A stretch of DNA of 64,000 bases from Flaviaestuariibacter flavus. GTDB lineage: Bacteria; Bacteroidota; Bacteroidia; Chitinophagales; Chitinophagaceae. This document shows positions 18,872 through 27,759 of the stretch, one piece after another. Location: contig NZ_SJZI01000052.1 in the NCBI RefSeq assembly GCF_004337505.1, positions 1-64,000 on the forward strand, in the 5' to 3' direction. A program made the translations under genes and the position numbers. The notes under the pieces are model-generated. The model was not told the DNA's origin. It saw only the letters and a list, made by a program, of their open reading frames with translations, and did no database searches. Within the stretch, counting starts at the first letter, position 1, and every line of letters begins with the position of its first letter.

Positions 18872-19816
18872 ATGAAACAAGAAAAAATCCTCGTGATCGG
18901 GGCCTCGGGCCAGATCGGTGTTGAACTCACACTCGCCCTCCGCCAGCGCTACGGCGCGCAAAACGTGATTGCTTCCGACCTGCGCGAGCAGAACCCGCTG
19001 CTCGAAGGCACCGGCCCCTACGTGGCCCTCGACGTGATGAACAAGGAGATGCTGCACGTGCAGGTGATCCGGCAGAACGTGACGCAGATCTACCTGCTGG
19101 CCGCGATCCTGTCGGCGACGGGGGAGAAGAATCCCGGCCTGGCCTGGCACCTCAACATGCAGGGCCTGCTCAACGTGCTCGACATCGCCCGCGAGGAGAA
19201 GCTCACCAAGGTCTACTGGCCGTCTTCCATCGCCGTATTCGGTCCCACATCGCCCAGGAAGAATTGCCCGCAGCAAACCATCATCGAGCCCACTACGGTG
19301 TACGGCATTTCGAAGTACGCCGGTGAGTTCTGGTGTAACTACTACCACATGAAATACGGCGTGGATGTGCGCTCGCTGCGCTACCCGGGCCTCATCTCGT
19401 ATAAGTCGGCGCCCGGGGGCGGCACCACCGACTATGCCGTGGAGATCTACCACGAAGCCCTGAGCGACGCCCGGTATGAATGCTTCCTGCAGGAAGATAC
19501 CTACCTGCCCATGATGTATATGCCCGATGCCATCCGGGCCACCATCGAGCTGATGGAAGCACCGGTGGAGCAGATCAAAACACGCACCTCGTACAACCTT
19601 TCCGGCATGAGCTTCTCACCGAAAGAGATCGCCGCCGAGATCAAAAAGCATATCCCGGAATTCCGCATCACCTACGAGCCCGACTACCGGCAGGCCATCG
19701 CCGACTCCTGGCCGCAAAGCATCGATGACTCGGTGGCCCGTCGCGACTGGGGCTGGAAGGAAGAATACGACCTGGCGCGGATGACCACCGACATGCTTGC
19801 CAACCTGAAGAAGTAA
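18872..19816 (+). CDS. L-threonine 3-dehydrogenase (SDR type)
   Basis: A 314-aa extended short-chain dehydrogenase that matches the Bacteroidota threonine dehydrogenase, oxidising L-threonine to 2-amino-3-ketobutyrate with NAD. Visible are the NAD-binding GASGQIG near the N-terminus, PSSIAVFG, the catalytic YxxxK in TVYGISKYAGE, and the family segment YPGLISYKSAPGGGTTDYAVEIYHEAL. The start MKQEKILVIGASG is used; 59 upstream codons in frame are word-repeat DNA and are rejected. A UDP-sugar epimerase is the alternative, but the Thr-DH signature segments fit better. It is cytoplasmic. Confidence 0.9.
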   Translation: MKQEKILVIGASGQIGVELTLALRQRYGAQNVIASDLREQNPLLEGTGPYVALDVMNKEMLHVQVIRQNVTQIYLLAAILSATGEKNPGLAWHLNMQGLLNVLDIAREEKLTKVYWPSSIAVFGPTSPRKNCPQQTIIEPTTVYGISKYAGEFWCNYYHMKYGVDVRSLRYPGLISYKSAPGGGTTDYAVEIYHEALSDARYECFLQEDTYLPMMYMPDAIRATIELMEAPVEQIKTRTSYNLSGMSFSPKEIAAEIKKHIPEFRITYEPDYRQAIADSWPQSIDDSVARRDWGWKEEYDLARMTTDMLANLKK

Positions 19817-19848
19817 GCGATCTGGGCCGGCTGTCGTATTTTTAGTTT

Positions 19849-20364
19849 ATGGCCAACTTTCTCAGCCGTCCGTCTTTTGTGCTTTCCGATGATACCCGCC
19901 TGCACCGGGGTGCCGGATACGCCTTCGGCGCCGTTGGCATCCTCATGGCCTTCTGGAAGTTTGAGGTCTGGATTCTCTGGGGCGGACTGATGGCGGCCGG
20001 CGCCACGGCCCTGTGGCGCGCAAAGCGGGCCCGCGTGCTGGTGGAGATCGGGCCCAACGGCATCTGGGCCGGCAAGGAATACATTACCGATTGGGCGGGC
20101 TTTGTGCGCGCACGTATTACAACGGAGACGGTGCGCCAGCGCAAAGGGAACACCATGGTCTACCTGATACTGGAGGTCGACCATTTTCACGAAGGCGGAG
20201 GTGTTTTCCGGCGGCGCCTCAACATCAGCGATGCCCCGCGCTTCAACGAGCCGCAGCTGATGGAAGCGATCGCTCATTTCCAGGGTTCCGCTGTCATTAA
20301 GGTGGTTCCTGGTCGCGGCCGCGAAATCTGGCTCGACGACGGCGATACGCATTACGATGTGTAA
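19849..20364 (+). CDS. Small membrane protein, paralogue of the next gene
   Basis: A 171-aa protein with two hydrophobic segments near residues 24-55 (YAFGAVGILMAFW, ILWGGLMAAGATAL), followed by a cytoplasmic beta-rich domain (VLVEIGPNGIWAGKEYITDW, FVRARITTETVRQRKGNT). The layout (membrane hairpin plus about 100-aa beta domain with a conserved W..FVRA) resembles bacterial PH-like domain proteins. The downstream gene encodes a paralogue. No function is known to me. Confidence 0.82.
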   Translation: MANFLSRPSFVLSDDTRLHRGAGYAFGAVGILMAFWKFEVWILWGGLMAAGATALWRAKRARVLVEIGPNGIWAGKEYITDWAGFVRARITTETVRQRKGNTMVYLILEVDHFHEGGGVFRRRLNISDAPRFNEPQLMEAIAHFQGSAVIKVVPGRGREIWLDDGDTHYDV

Positions 20365-20405
20365 GTTCCTTTTTCAGAAAGAAAACATTCAGCGATATTT
20401 AGCAG

Positions 20406-20858
20406 ATGCCGAGCACGACAACAAACGAATTTTCTTCCGGGGCCCTGGTGGTTCGCGAGTCGAAGCGATTTAACTACGTCATCGGCGCGGCGATAATTGT
20501 TTTCGGGGTGGTGATGGCCCTGATCGGGGCGGCTGGTCCCATCGTTGCGGGCATCATCCTGCTGGCCGGCATCGGCACTATCATCAAAGGGTGGCGCAGC
20601 CCGGTGATCCTGGCCATCGGGCCGGGCGGCATTCAGCATGGTGGTAATCTGGTTACGGGCTGGGACCGCTTTGTTCGCGCGCAGGTGCGGACCGAAGAAT
20701 TCCGGTCCACGCGCGGAATCGACCAGGTACGCCAGGTGCTGCTGGTGCAGCATTACGACGAACAGGGAAATCTTTACCAACGCAAGATCGAGCTGCCGGA
20801 GATGCGCGACCACGACGATTCCGCGATCATTGCCGCCATCCGGGCCTTTAGCGGATAA
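20406..20858 (+). CDS. Small membrane protein, paralogue of the preceding gene
   Basis: A 150-aa protein with two strongly hydrophobic segments (residues 24-60, IGAAIIVFGVVMALIGAAGP), then the same signature as its neighbour: IGPGGIQHGGNLVTGWDRFVRAQVRTEEFRSTRG by shared positions IGP.GI, TDW/TGW, FVRA and TE..R. The two therefore arose by tandem duplication and have diverged widely. Its 3' end overlaps the convergent response-regulator gene by 11 bp. Confidence 0.82.
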   Translation: MPSTTTNEFSSGALVVRESKRFNYVIGAAIIVFGVVMALIGAAGPIVAGIILLAGIGTIIKGWRSPVILAIGPGGIQHGGNLVTGWDRFVRAQVRTEEFRSTRGIDQVRQVLLVQHYDEQGNLYQRKIELPEMRDHDDSAIIAAIRAFSG

Positions 20859-21486
20859 CCCCGTGCTCATACGCATACTTGATCAGCCCCAGCACACTGC
20901 TGGTGCCGGTCTTGCGCAGGATATTCTTGCGGTGCGTTTCTACAGTGCGTTCAGAAATGAACAGGGTTTCTGCGATCAGCTTGTTGCCATATTCTTTTTC
21001 AATGAGCCGGATTATTTCCACCTCGCGGTCGGTCAGGTGCGCCTGCCTGTTTTCGCGGTGGCGTCCGGATGCGCGCTCCAGTTCCGTCAGCACCTCCTCC
21101 GAAAACCAGATCCCGCCACGGGCGATCTTTTCGAGTGCGCGCACCAGTTCTTCCTTGCTGGTGTTTTTCAGCATGTAACCAGAGATGCCCGCTTCTTCGA
21201 TCATTTCTTGCACCAGTGCGCCATCACCGTTCATCGATAAGGCGAGAATCCTGATCGCGGGAAAGTGTCGCCGCACTTCGCGGGCCAGCACATTGCCCGG
21301 GATGCGGGGCATCATAACGTCGGTAAGCAGGATGTCGACCGGCTCGGATTGCAGGCGCTGCAGCACCTCTGCCGGGTTGTTGGTGGCGAAGGCAAAATGA
21401 AACTGCGGCTCATCCCCCAACAGCGACAGGAGGCCGTCGATCACGATCTGGTGGTCGTCGACAATAGCAAGAGAAATCTTTCTCAT
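20848..21486 (-). CDS. NarL/LuxR-family response regulator
   Basis: A 212-aa regulator with a receiver at residues 1-120 (LAIVDDHQIVIDG, phospho-Asp in ILLTDVMMPRIPG, Lys in GYMLKNTS) and a C-terminal LuxR-type HTH (LTDREVEIIRLIEKEYGNKLIAETLFISERTVETH by region). The start MRKISLAIVDD (21486) is chosen over an upstream in-frame Met. It lies 23 bp after the histidine kinase gene and forms a standard two-component pair with it. Targets are unknown. Confidence 0.93.
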   Translation of the reverse strand: MRKISLAIVDDHQIVIDGLLSLLGDEPQFHFAFATNNPAEVLQRLQSEPVDILLTDVMMPRIPGNVLAREVRRHFPAIRILALSMNGDGALVQEMIEEAGISGYMLKNTSKEELVRALEKIARGGIWFSEEVLTELERASGRHRENRQAHLTDREVEIIRLIEKEYGNKLIAETLFISERTVETHRKNILRKTGTSSVLGLIKYAYEHGVIR

Positions 21487-21509
21487 AAGCAATGCAAAAA
21501 AATGAAACA

Positions 21510-23312
21510 CTAAATCCTTTCCTGTAGCGGAACCGTAAAGGCCACCAGCGTGCCGCGCCCGGGACGCGAATCGAAATCCACGCTTCCTTTCAGGTAGCCG
21601 ATGCGGGTGCGGATATTGCGCAGTCCGAGCCCCTGGGCCGCCTCCTGCGGGTCGAAGCCGCTGCCGTTGTCTTCAATAGTTGCCGTCAGCTCGTTGCCCT
21701 CGCGGATGAGGGATATGTCGAGGCGGCTGGCACCGGAATGCCGGATCACGTTGTTGACACATTCCTGCACCACGCGGTAGAGCACTGTTTGTACGTTGTC
21801 TTCGAGCCGGTCGTCGAGCCCCTCGGTGTACAAATGCACCTGCAGGGCTTTTATGTCGATCTTGTCAATGAACGCGCGCAGCGCCGCGGCAAGGCTGCTC
21901 CTGAGCAGGGCATTCGGCATCATGTTATGACTTACGGCCCGCACTTCGCGACAGCTTTCGTCAACAAGCGTGATGACGTTGTCGAAGGTTTTCCGGTTGT
22001 CGGCATCACCGAGCGGCAGGCGGCTGCCGAGGGACGAGAGGTTCATCCGCGCGGCGCTCATCATCTGGCCTACGCCGTCGTGCAGCTCTTTTGCGATCCG
22101 CTGCCGCTCCGATTCTTCGGCCTCGATGATGGCGCGGGTGGCGGCTTCCTGTTGCTGGATCAGCAGTTGCTGCAGTGCGTGGCGGTGCACAAGCCGGCGC
22201 CGCCGGTAACCCGAATACGCCAGCGCCGTGCCGAGCACAAGAAGCGCCGCCGACGCGATCAGCAGGAGGTTTTTCCGGTCAAGGGCAAACTGCTGCTCCC
22301 GGATCGTTTGTTCTTTCTTCAGTGTTTCGAAGCGCGTGTTGAGCTCTTCGATGCTACGGGCTTTTTCCAGCGAGAAAAGGCTGTCCTGTAGTGCCGATTT
22401 CTGGCGATACAGCGCCAGCGCCGCGGCATTGTTGCCGCCGGCTTCGGCAATGCGCGCCAGGAGGTCGAGGTTATTGCGCTGGAGCTCGCGGTAACCCATC
22501 GCAGCTGCCAGGCGATTAGACGTATCCGTATAACTACGGGCGCTGCCCAGGTCCTGCGCCGAAAGGTACAGGGAGCCGAGGTCGGAATAGGTGAGGGCGA
22601 GGGCGAAGCTGTCTTTCAGCTCCTGGCGCACGCGCAGGGCGCGAAGCAGGAATTGTTCGGCTGCAGCGAATTTTTTCTGCAGGATAAATACGCCTGCGAG
22701 ATTACTGAGTGCGTAGGAGATGCCGAGCGGGTCGCGCCGTTCCTCGTCGATGCGGAGCGAGGCACTGTAGCGCGCTGCGGCTGCGTCGTAATTGCCCGCA
22801 TATTCGAATACTACGCCCGACTCGTTTAGGATCATCGAAACGCCGGCCGAATCGCCGGCCTCGCGGAATATCCCGAGGGCCCGCTCGTAGTGCTGCAGTG
22901 CCCGCGGCAGGTCGCGGGTTTTGCGGTAAAGCTTTGCAAGCGCATTCAGCGAGTGGCCCAGGTACACGGGCTGGCCCGAATTCTCCAGCAGCTGCACCGA
23001 CCGGTACAGGTGGCCGGCGGCCACATCGTATTGTCCCTTGAAATAGCTCGCTTCGCCAAGTACCCGCTCTATGCGGCCGGCGGCTGCCGTGTTGCCGAGG
23101 CTGCGGGCAAGACGTAGCGCCGGGGCACCGCCTGCCATGGCCGCGTTGAAGTCGCGCGCAGCCAGCGGCTCCAGGTAAGTGATGTATTGTTCCAGCCGTT
23201 GTGCCGGGTCGCTGATTGCCGATACCCGGCGGGTAAAGCTGTCGGGGAACTGGGCCCGGCTATGAGTACAGAGAAATACCAGGGCGACCGGTAGGATCGT
23301 TCTCAGGTGCAT
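21510..23312 (-). CDS. TPR-containing NarX-type sensor histidine kinase
   Basis: A 600-aa kinase. The signal peptide MHLRTILPVALVFLCTHSRA is followed by about six tetratricopeptide repeats in the periplasm (residues 60-300, e.g. HYERALGIFREAGDSAG), a coiled coil, one transmembrane helix (LLLIASAALLVLGTALAY), and a HisKA_3 domain with RIAKELHDGVGQMMSA (phospho-His). A HATPase domain follows (NVIRHSGASR, DNGSGFD, GLGLRNIRTR). The periplasmic TPR region is presumably the sensor. The start at 23312 was chosen because it exposes the signal peptide. It is cotranscribed with the NarL-type regulator downstream. Confidence 0.93.
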   Translation of the reverse strand: MHLRTILPVALVFLCTHSRAQFPDSFTRRVSAISDPAQRLEQYITYLEPLAARDFNAAMAGGAPALRLARSLGNTAAAGRIERVLGEASYFKGQYDVAAGHLYRSVQLLENSGQPVYLGHSLNALAKLYRKTRDLPRALQHYERALGIFREAGDSAGVSMILNESGVVFEYAGNYDAAAARYSASLRIDEERRDPLGISYALSNLAGVFILQKKFAAAEQFLLRALRVRQELKDSFALALTYSDLGSLYLSAQDLGSARSYTDTSNRLAAAMGYRELQRNNLDLLARIAEAGGNNAAALALYRQKSALQDSLFSLEKARSIEELNTRFETLKKEQTIREQQFALDRKNLLLIASAALLVLGTALAYSGYRRRRLVHRHALQQLLIQQQEAATRAIIEAEESERQRIAKELHDGVGQMMSAARMNLSSLGSRLPLGDADNRKTFDNVITLVDESCREVRAVSHNMMPNALLRSSLAAALRAFIDKIDIKALQVHLYTEGLDDRLEDNVQTVLYRVVQECVNNVIRHSGASRLDISLIREGNELTATIEDNGSGFDPQEAAQGLGLRNIRTRIGYLKGSVDFDSRPGRGTLVAFTVPLQERI

Positions 23313-23561
23313 AGACGATGGATTGCCGTCAGGAAATGATCGGGATTCGGAAGACTGCAATCATAGGTTAGACAGGGGAGACGGGCTCAGCCGCCGGACA
23401 TTACGCGCGTCGGGTCGTTCAATGCTGCGGCCGGTGGCGAGGCAAAGAGATTGGCGGGTAAAAGCAGTAGTTCCATATCAATGCCGTTTAGGATTTTAAG
23501 GTACGGATTTTTAAACTCATCAGTACCTAAAACCGGCTGAAGGGCTTTGCAGGTAAAGTAT

Positions 23562-24278
23562 TTAGAAACCGAGAACGTCTTTCATCGTAAAGACGCCTTT
23601 GCGGTTGTGCACGAATTCGGCAGCGGTGAGCGCGCCGGCGGCAAAACCCTCGCGGCTGTGGGCGGTATGAATGATCTCGATGTCGTCGATGGGGGAGAAA
23701 TAGCGCACGTGGTGGGTGCCGGGTGCCGGGTCGGTGCGCTCGCTGCGGATAACGAGGTCCTGCGCGCCGGCAGCCGTTTCCTTTACCCATTGCTGCTTGC
23801 GGCCGAGCGCTTCCAGCACCTGCTCGGCAAGCGTAACGGCGGTGCCGCTCGGCGCGTCTTTTTTCGCCGTATGGTGGATCTCTTTGAGCTCCACATCATA
23901 CTGGGGCTGGGCGGCCATCAGGCGGGCGAGGTGCTTGTTTACTTCGAAGAAAAGGTTCACGCCGATGCTGAAGTTGGAGGCATGCAGAAAGGTGCCTCCC
24001 CTTTCCGTACAAATACGGCGGGCTTCTTCAAGCCGCTCGTTCCAGCCGGTGGAGCCGCTCACTACCGGCACGCCCCATTCGAGGCAGTGGCGTACGTTGT
24101 CAAAAGCACTTTCCGGACCGGTAAACTCAATGGCGACGTCGGCACGACGCAGGTTGGCTTCGTTGAATTCCTCGCGGTTGTCGCTATGAATGCGGTACAG
24201 CACCTCGTGCCCGCGCTCCTGCGCGATCCGGTCGATCAGCTGGCCCATTTTACCGTACCCAATCAGTGCGATTTTCAT
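23562..24278 (-). CDS. dapB: 4-hydroxy-tetrahydrodipicolinate reductase
   Basis: A 238-aa NAD(P)H-dependent reductase of the lysine/diaminopimelate pathway, needed for peptidoglycan cross-links. Visible are the nucleotide-binding MKIALIGYGKMGQ, FTGPESAFDN, and the catalytic/DAP-binding signature EIHHTAKKDAPSGTA, followed by SREGFAAGAL. The length is typical. It lies 26 bp after the DUF5683 gene and is probably in the parB operon. In other Bacteroidota I expect lepB to follow; here a two-component pair follows instead. Confidence 0.95.
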   Translation of the reverse strand: MKIALIGYGKMGQLIDRIAQERGHEVLYRIHSDNREEFNEANLRRADVAIEFTGPESAFDNVRHCLEWGVPVVSGSTGWNERLEEARRICTERGGTFLHASNFSIGVNLFFEVNKHLARLMAAQPQYDVELKEIHHTAKKDAPSGTAVTLAEQVLEALGRKQQWVKETAAGAQDLVIRSERTDPAPGTHHVRYFSPIDDIEIIHTAHSREGFAAGALTAAEFVHNRKGVFTMKDVLGF

Positions 24279-24304
24279 GAAACGAAGGTAAGGGCGCGTG
24301 GGCC

Positions 24305-24934
24305 TTAATGAAAACTCAGCACCAGGCTCAACCCGTTGGTCTGCGCCAGCTCGCTGTAGCCCGCCTTCATCCGCAGACTCAGGTCGGGACTCACGTCGAA
24401 GCTCTTGAGGTGTGCGTCTACCGTGGCGTCCACAACGTTGAGACCCCAGGCCAGCACGATATAGAGAAAAGAAAAGTCGACATCACGGCGAAACTGGTTG
24501 CGCAGCGCTTGCACGCCAGCGGCGTTGTTGTACCGCACGTATCCTTGCAGCTTCTCGTGGATTTCCGGGTAGCGCGCCACGTCGTGCGTGGCCAGGATGG
24601 TATAGGCTTCGCGCGTACGTTTGTACCAGGTGAGGTTGTAAATGAACATCGCCGTCGGTATTCCGATAGCGGTGTACACGAGCGGCAGCTTCCAGTACTT
24701 GCCGTTGTATATCTGACCGAGACCGGGAAGTATGGCCGATCGGATCGCCGCCTTCTTCGGCGTATGATACCGCAGCAGGGAGTCGATCTGCCGGTCGTGG
24801 CTCAGGGGCGCGGCGGCCACGGCACTGTCCACGTTTACCGGCTTGTTGTGGGCATCGGAAACGGTTTGCGCGCCGGCGCCTCCCGCAAGCAGCAGGAGGC
24901 CGGCCAGCAACACGCTATGGATCTTCTTAGTCAA
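24305..24934 (-). CDS. DUF5683 domain membrane protein
   Basis: A 209-aa protein with a signal peptide (VLLAGLLLLAGGAGAQ), a linker, and a DUF5683 domain. The diagnostic segment is HTPKKAAIRSAILPGLGQIYNGKYWK, followed by a transmembrane helix (PLVYTAIGIPTAMFIYN). The gene overlaps parB by 8 bp and precedes dapB, an order I know from many Bacteroidota genomes. The function is unknown; a cell-envelope role is likely from the topology. Confidence 0.9.
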   Translation of the reverse strand: MTKKIHSVLLAGLLLLAGGAGAQTVSDAHNKPVNVDSAVAAAPLSHDRQIDSLLRYHTPKKAAIRSAILPGLGQIYNGKYWKLPLVYTAIGIPTAMFIYNLTWYKRTREAYTILATHDVARYPEIHEKLQGYVRYNNAAGVQALRNQFRRDVDFSFLYIVLAWGLNVVDATVDAHLKSFDVSPDLSLRMKAGYSELAQTNGLSLVLSFH

Positions 24935-25847
24935 TGGTCACGTTCATGAGGTCCAGCAACTTGTTGAGCTCCTCGAGCGAGTAGTAATCGAAGGTGATCT
25001 GCCCCGACCCGTTCTTGGCGTGGCGCATCTTGATGCGCGTGGCGAAGTGGGAGGCGAGCTTGTCCTCGATCTTCTTGAAGGTCGGCGGCAGGCTGGGTGC
25101 GTCCGCCTTCTTCGGCTCGTTGCCGTCTTTGTAAAAATTGCGTACCAGGTTTTCCGTCTGGCGCACCGACAGGCCCTTGGCCTTGATCTCCTCGAAAATA
25201 TAGAGCTGCTTATCGATCGTGTCTACGTTGATCAGCGCGCGGGCATGACCCATGCTGAGCTCGCCGTTGCGCACCGCCACCTGGATATCGGGCGGCAGCT
25301 TCAGCAGGCGGATGTAGTTGGTGACGGTGGAGCGGTCCTTGCCCATGCGTTCGGCCACCTGCTCTTGGGTGTAGGTGAGTTCTTCCATCATCCGCTTGTA
25401 GGAGAGGGCTACTTCCATGGCGTTGAGGTCTTCGCGCTGCAGGTTTTCCAGCAGGGCGAGCTCGAGCAGCTCCTGGTCGTTGGCCTGGCGGATATAGGCC
25501 GGAATGTCTTTGAGCCCGGCCATCTTGGAAGCGCGCCAGCGGCGCTCACCCGAGATGAGGCGGTACTTGCCGCCCGGCAGCTTCGACACGGTGATGGGCT
25601 GGATGATGTCGTGCATCCCGATGGAGGTGCTCAGCTCCTGCAGGGCCGTCTCGTCGAAGTCGCGGCGCGGCTGCTTGGGGTTGGGCTCCACCTGGTCTAC
25701 GGGGATGCGCAGGATGCCGGTCACTTCCTGCACCACGCCCGGCTTTACAGCGCCTGCCGGCGTTTTCAGGTCGGAATCGATGCTCTGGAGAAGGGAACGG
25801 ATGCCTTTACCGAGCGCATCTTTGTTGCTTTGCTTCGAAGTACTCAT
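24927..25847 (-). CDS. parB: Chromosome partitioning protein ParB
   Basis: A 306-aa DNA-binding CTPase that loads at parS and spreads along the chromosome. Order of parts: N-terminal KGIRSLLQS-type helix, the ParB/Srx domain (RLISGERRWRASKMAG), the central HTH (TQEQVAERMGKDRSTVTNYIRLLKLP), GHARALINVD, and a C-terminal dimerisation region. No good parS (TGTTNCACGTGNAACA) is visible in this window. parA lies upstream, separated by a terminator flanked by word repeats, so parB probably has its own promoter. Confidence 0.95.
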   Translation of the reverse strand: MSTSKQSNKDALGKGIRSLLQSIDSDLKTPAGAVKPGVVQEVTGILRIPVDQVEPNPKQPRRDFDETALQELSTSIGMHDIIQPITVSKLPGGKYRLISGERRWRASKMAGLKDIPAYIRQANDQELLELALLENLQREDLNAMEVALSYKRMMEELTYTQEQVAERMGKDRSTVTNYIRLLKLPPDIQVAVRNGELSMGHARALINVDTIDKQLYIFEEIKAKGLSVRQTENLVRNFYKDGNEPKKADAPSLPPTFKKIEDKLASHFATRIKMRHAKNGSGQITFDYYSLEELNKLLDLMNVTID

Positions 25848-25923
25848 ACACGGTCACAATAGGGCGACGAAGGTACGGAAAGCAGCGGACGTGGAACGAT
25901 TGTGAAACTCTTAAAGATCTGTT

Positions 25924-26040
25924 TATCTCGGAGCTCGGATCTCAGATCGGGCCGGCGCAAGCAAAAAGAAAGGATCGCGTAGCGATCCTTTCTTTAATCT
26001 GGAATCTTTTAATCTGGAATCTGAGATCTGAGATCAGACA
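25924..26040. repeat. Word-repeat locus H (ATCTGAGATC words) around the parA terminator
   Basis: Left side TCGGAGCTCGGATCTCAGATC; right side AATCTGGAATCT (twice) then GAGATCTGAGATCAG. The right arm is largely the reverse complement of the left, with the terminator hairpin between. The AATCTGGAATCT word is the same as at 34.2 kb. Confidence 0.75.
25963..25995 (-). terminator. Terminator between parA and parB
   Basis: A 14-bp stem (AAAGAAAGGATCGC at 25965-25978 with GCGATCCTTTCTTT at 25982-25995) has loop GTA. On the minus strand TTTTT follows the stem. Confidence 0.9.
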
Positions 26041-26840
26041 TCCTCCATCGTGCGCTCCTCCTGCGAGATGCGCGTCATATTGTTCTTCTGCAGGATCTCC
26101 TTGGCGAGGTTGAGGTAGTTCATCGAGCCCTTGGAGTGGGCATCGTAGAGGATGACGGGTTTGCCGACGGAGGGCGCCTCGGAAAGGCGCGAGTTGCGGT
26201 GGATGATGGTGTTGAACACAAGCTCCTCGAAGTGGCGGCGTACTTCACCCACCACCTGGTTGCAGAGGCGGAGGCGGCCGTCGTACATGGTCATGAGGAT
26301 GCCCTCGATGGCGAGCTCGGGGTTGAGGCGGCTCTGCACGATCTTGATGGTGTTGAGCAGTTTGCCCAGGCCTTCCAGGGCGAAGAACTCGCACTGCACC
26401 GGCACGATCACCGAGTCGGCGCCCGTAAGCGCGTTGACAGTGATGAGGCCGAGCGAAGGCGAGCAGTCGATGACGATAAAATCGTAGTCGTCCTTCACCT
26501 CGTGCACCAGCTGGCGGAGCACGTTTTCGCGGTTGGGATAATTGATCATTTCGATCTCGGCGCCCACCAGGTCGATGTGCGAGGGGATGAGATCGAGGTT
26601 GGGAATTTCGGTTTTGAGGATCACGTCGCGTGCGCCGGCCTGGTTCACCATACAGTCATAAAGGCTGTGGGTGATGTTCTGCAGGTCGAAGCCGACGCCC
26701 GTGGTGCTGTTTGCCTGCGGGTCGGCATCGATGAGCAGGGTGCGGTATTCGAGCACGCCGAAGGAGGCCGCCAGGTTGATGGCCGTCGTGGTCTTTCCAA
26801 CGCCGCCTTTCTGATTCGCTACGCCGATGATTCTAGCCAT
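26034..26840 (-). CDS. parA: Chromosome partitioning ATPase ParA/Soj
   Basis: A 268-aa Walker-type ATPase with the deviant Walker A NQKGGVGKTTTAIN, switch I (DADPQANST) and Walker B (FIVIDCSPSLGLITVNAL). The length fits chromosomal Soj rather than plasmid ParA with an N-terminal HTH. It moves ParB-parS complexes, and with ParB marks this region as possibly close to the replication origin. A terminator and word repeats separate it from parB. Confidence 0.95.
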   Translation of the reverse strand: MARIIGVANQKGGVGKTTTAINLAASFGVLEYRTLLIDADPQANSTTGVGFDLQNITHSLYDCMVNQAGARDVILKTEIPNLDLIPSHIDLVGAEIEMINYPNRENVLRQLVHEVKDDYDFIVIDCSPSLGLITVNALTGADSVIVPVQCEFFALEGLGKLLNTIKIVQSRLNPELAIEGILMTMYDGRLRLCNQVVGEVRRHFEELVFNTIIHRNSRLSEAPSVGKPVILYDAHSKGSMNYLNLAKEILQKNNMTRISQEERTMEDV

Positions 26841-26847
26841 AAAGTAA

Positions 26848-26938
26848 ATCTTAAGATCTCCGATCTCGGATCTCGGATCTGTTTTTGGGTCAATTATTTT
26901 TTGTCTTTCAAATCAGACATCGGAGATCAGAGATCGAT
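26848..26938. repeat. Word-repeat locus I (GATCTCGGATCTC words) upstream of parA
   Basis: AAGATCTCCGATCTCGGATCTCGGATCTG (read in two pieces) lies left of a T-rich spacer, and ATCAGACATCGGAGATCAG plus AGATCGATAG lies right of it. The arms are partly inverted; the right arm reaches the stop of the UPF0173 gene. Confidence 0.75.
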
Positions 26939-27607
26939 AGATTCTCCTACGGCTGGCAGGAGCAGCTCGATGCCGGCTTCGGCAAAGGCCTTGCGGGCGG
27001 CTGCCACGTCGATGGCGATGGGCGGGAAGGTGTTGTAGTGAACGCCCACCACGCGGGTGGCGCCGCACATGCGGGCCGCTTCCACGGCGTCTTCGTAGCC
27101 CATCGTGAAATGGTCGCCGATGCAGAGCACCGCGAAATCGAGCTTCGCCCAGCGCGGAATGAGCTGCATGTCCATCGTCAGTGCCGTATCGCCGCTGTAG
27201 TAGAAGCTGCGCTCCGGCGTCGTAACCACGAAGCCGAGCGGGTTGCCGCCATAGCTGCCGTCGGGCAGGCCCGAAGAGTGGATGGCGTTGACGCATTTCA
27301 CGGCGCCGAAGTCGAAGCTTTTCCTGCCGCCCTGGTTCATCCCGATGCAGTTTCCGGCACCCTGCTTTTCCATCCAGCCGGCTACTTCCGCCGAGGCAAT
27401 GACGGTGGCGCCGGTACGCTGCGCGATGGCAGGCGCGTCGGCCACGTGGTCGCCGTGCCCGTGGGAGAGGAGCAGGTAATCGCAGGGCAGGGTTTCGATG
27501 TCGATCGCCTTCGCCGCCGGGTTCGGCGTGATAAAGGGGTCGAAAAGGAGGGCCTTGCCGCCGGTTTCCACCGCAAAAGAAGCATGTCCGTAATACGTCA
27601 GTCTCAT
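26927..27607 (-). CDS. UPF0173 metal-dependent hydrolase
   Basis: A 226-aa metallo-beta-lactamase-fold protein. It starts MRLTYYGHASFAVET, the family N-terminus, preferred over two codons upstream. The metal site HGHGDHV (SHGHGDH) and later YSGDTALT and DHFTMG give the usual His/Asp ligands. The fold binds two metal ions and hydrolyses ester or phosphodiester-like bonds; the substrate of UPF0173 proteins is not established. It is cytoplasmic. Confidence 0.9.
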   Translation of the reverse strand: MRLTYYGHASFAVETGGKALLFDPFITPNPAAKAIDIETLPCDYLLLSHGHGDHVADAPAIAQRTGATVIASAEVAGWMEKQGAGNCIGMNQGGRKSFDFGAVKCVNAIHSSGLPDGSYGGNPLGFVVTTPERSFYYSGDTALTMDMQLIPRWAKLDFAVLCIGDHFTMGYEDAVEAARMCGATRVVGVHYNTFPPIAIDVAAARKAFAEAGIELLLPAVGESIDL

Positions 27608-27759
27608 AACCAATCGAATAGGTGCAAAAATACATTTTTGCCGTTAAAGCGTGGGGGGCAGTTGTCCCCATTGCCCGGCCTCAGGGCGGGCGCCGGCCGA
27701 CCCCCATTTTCCGGGGTTTATGCACCCGGGGCATCCTGCACCCGCCCGGGCCTTCCGGC

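Noticed and set aside
23361-23561. A 38-codon ORF and a possible promoter between the TPR kinase and dapB genes
   Set aside because: The ORF product has no signal, helix or family feature, and no consensus promoter could be fixed; I see nothing else in this gap.
25881-25900. parS-like string near parB (GGACGTGGAACG)
   Set aside because: Only the right half matches the parS palindrome TGTTNCACGTGNAACA; the left half does not.
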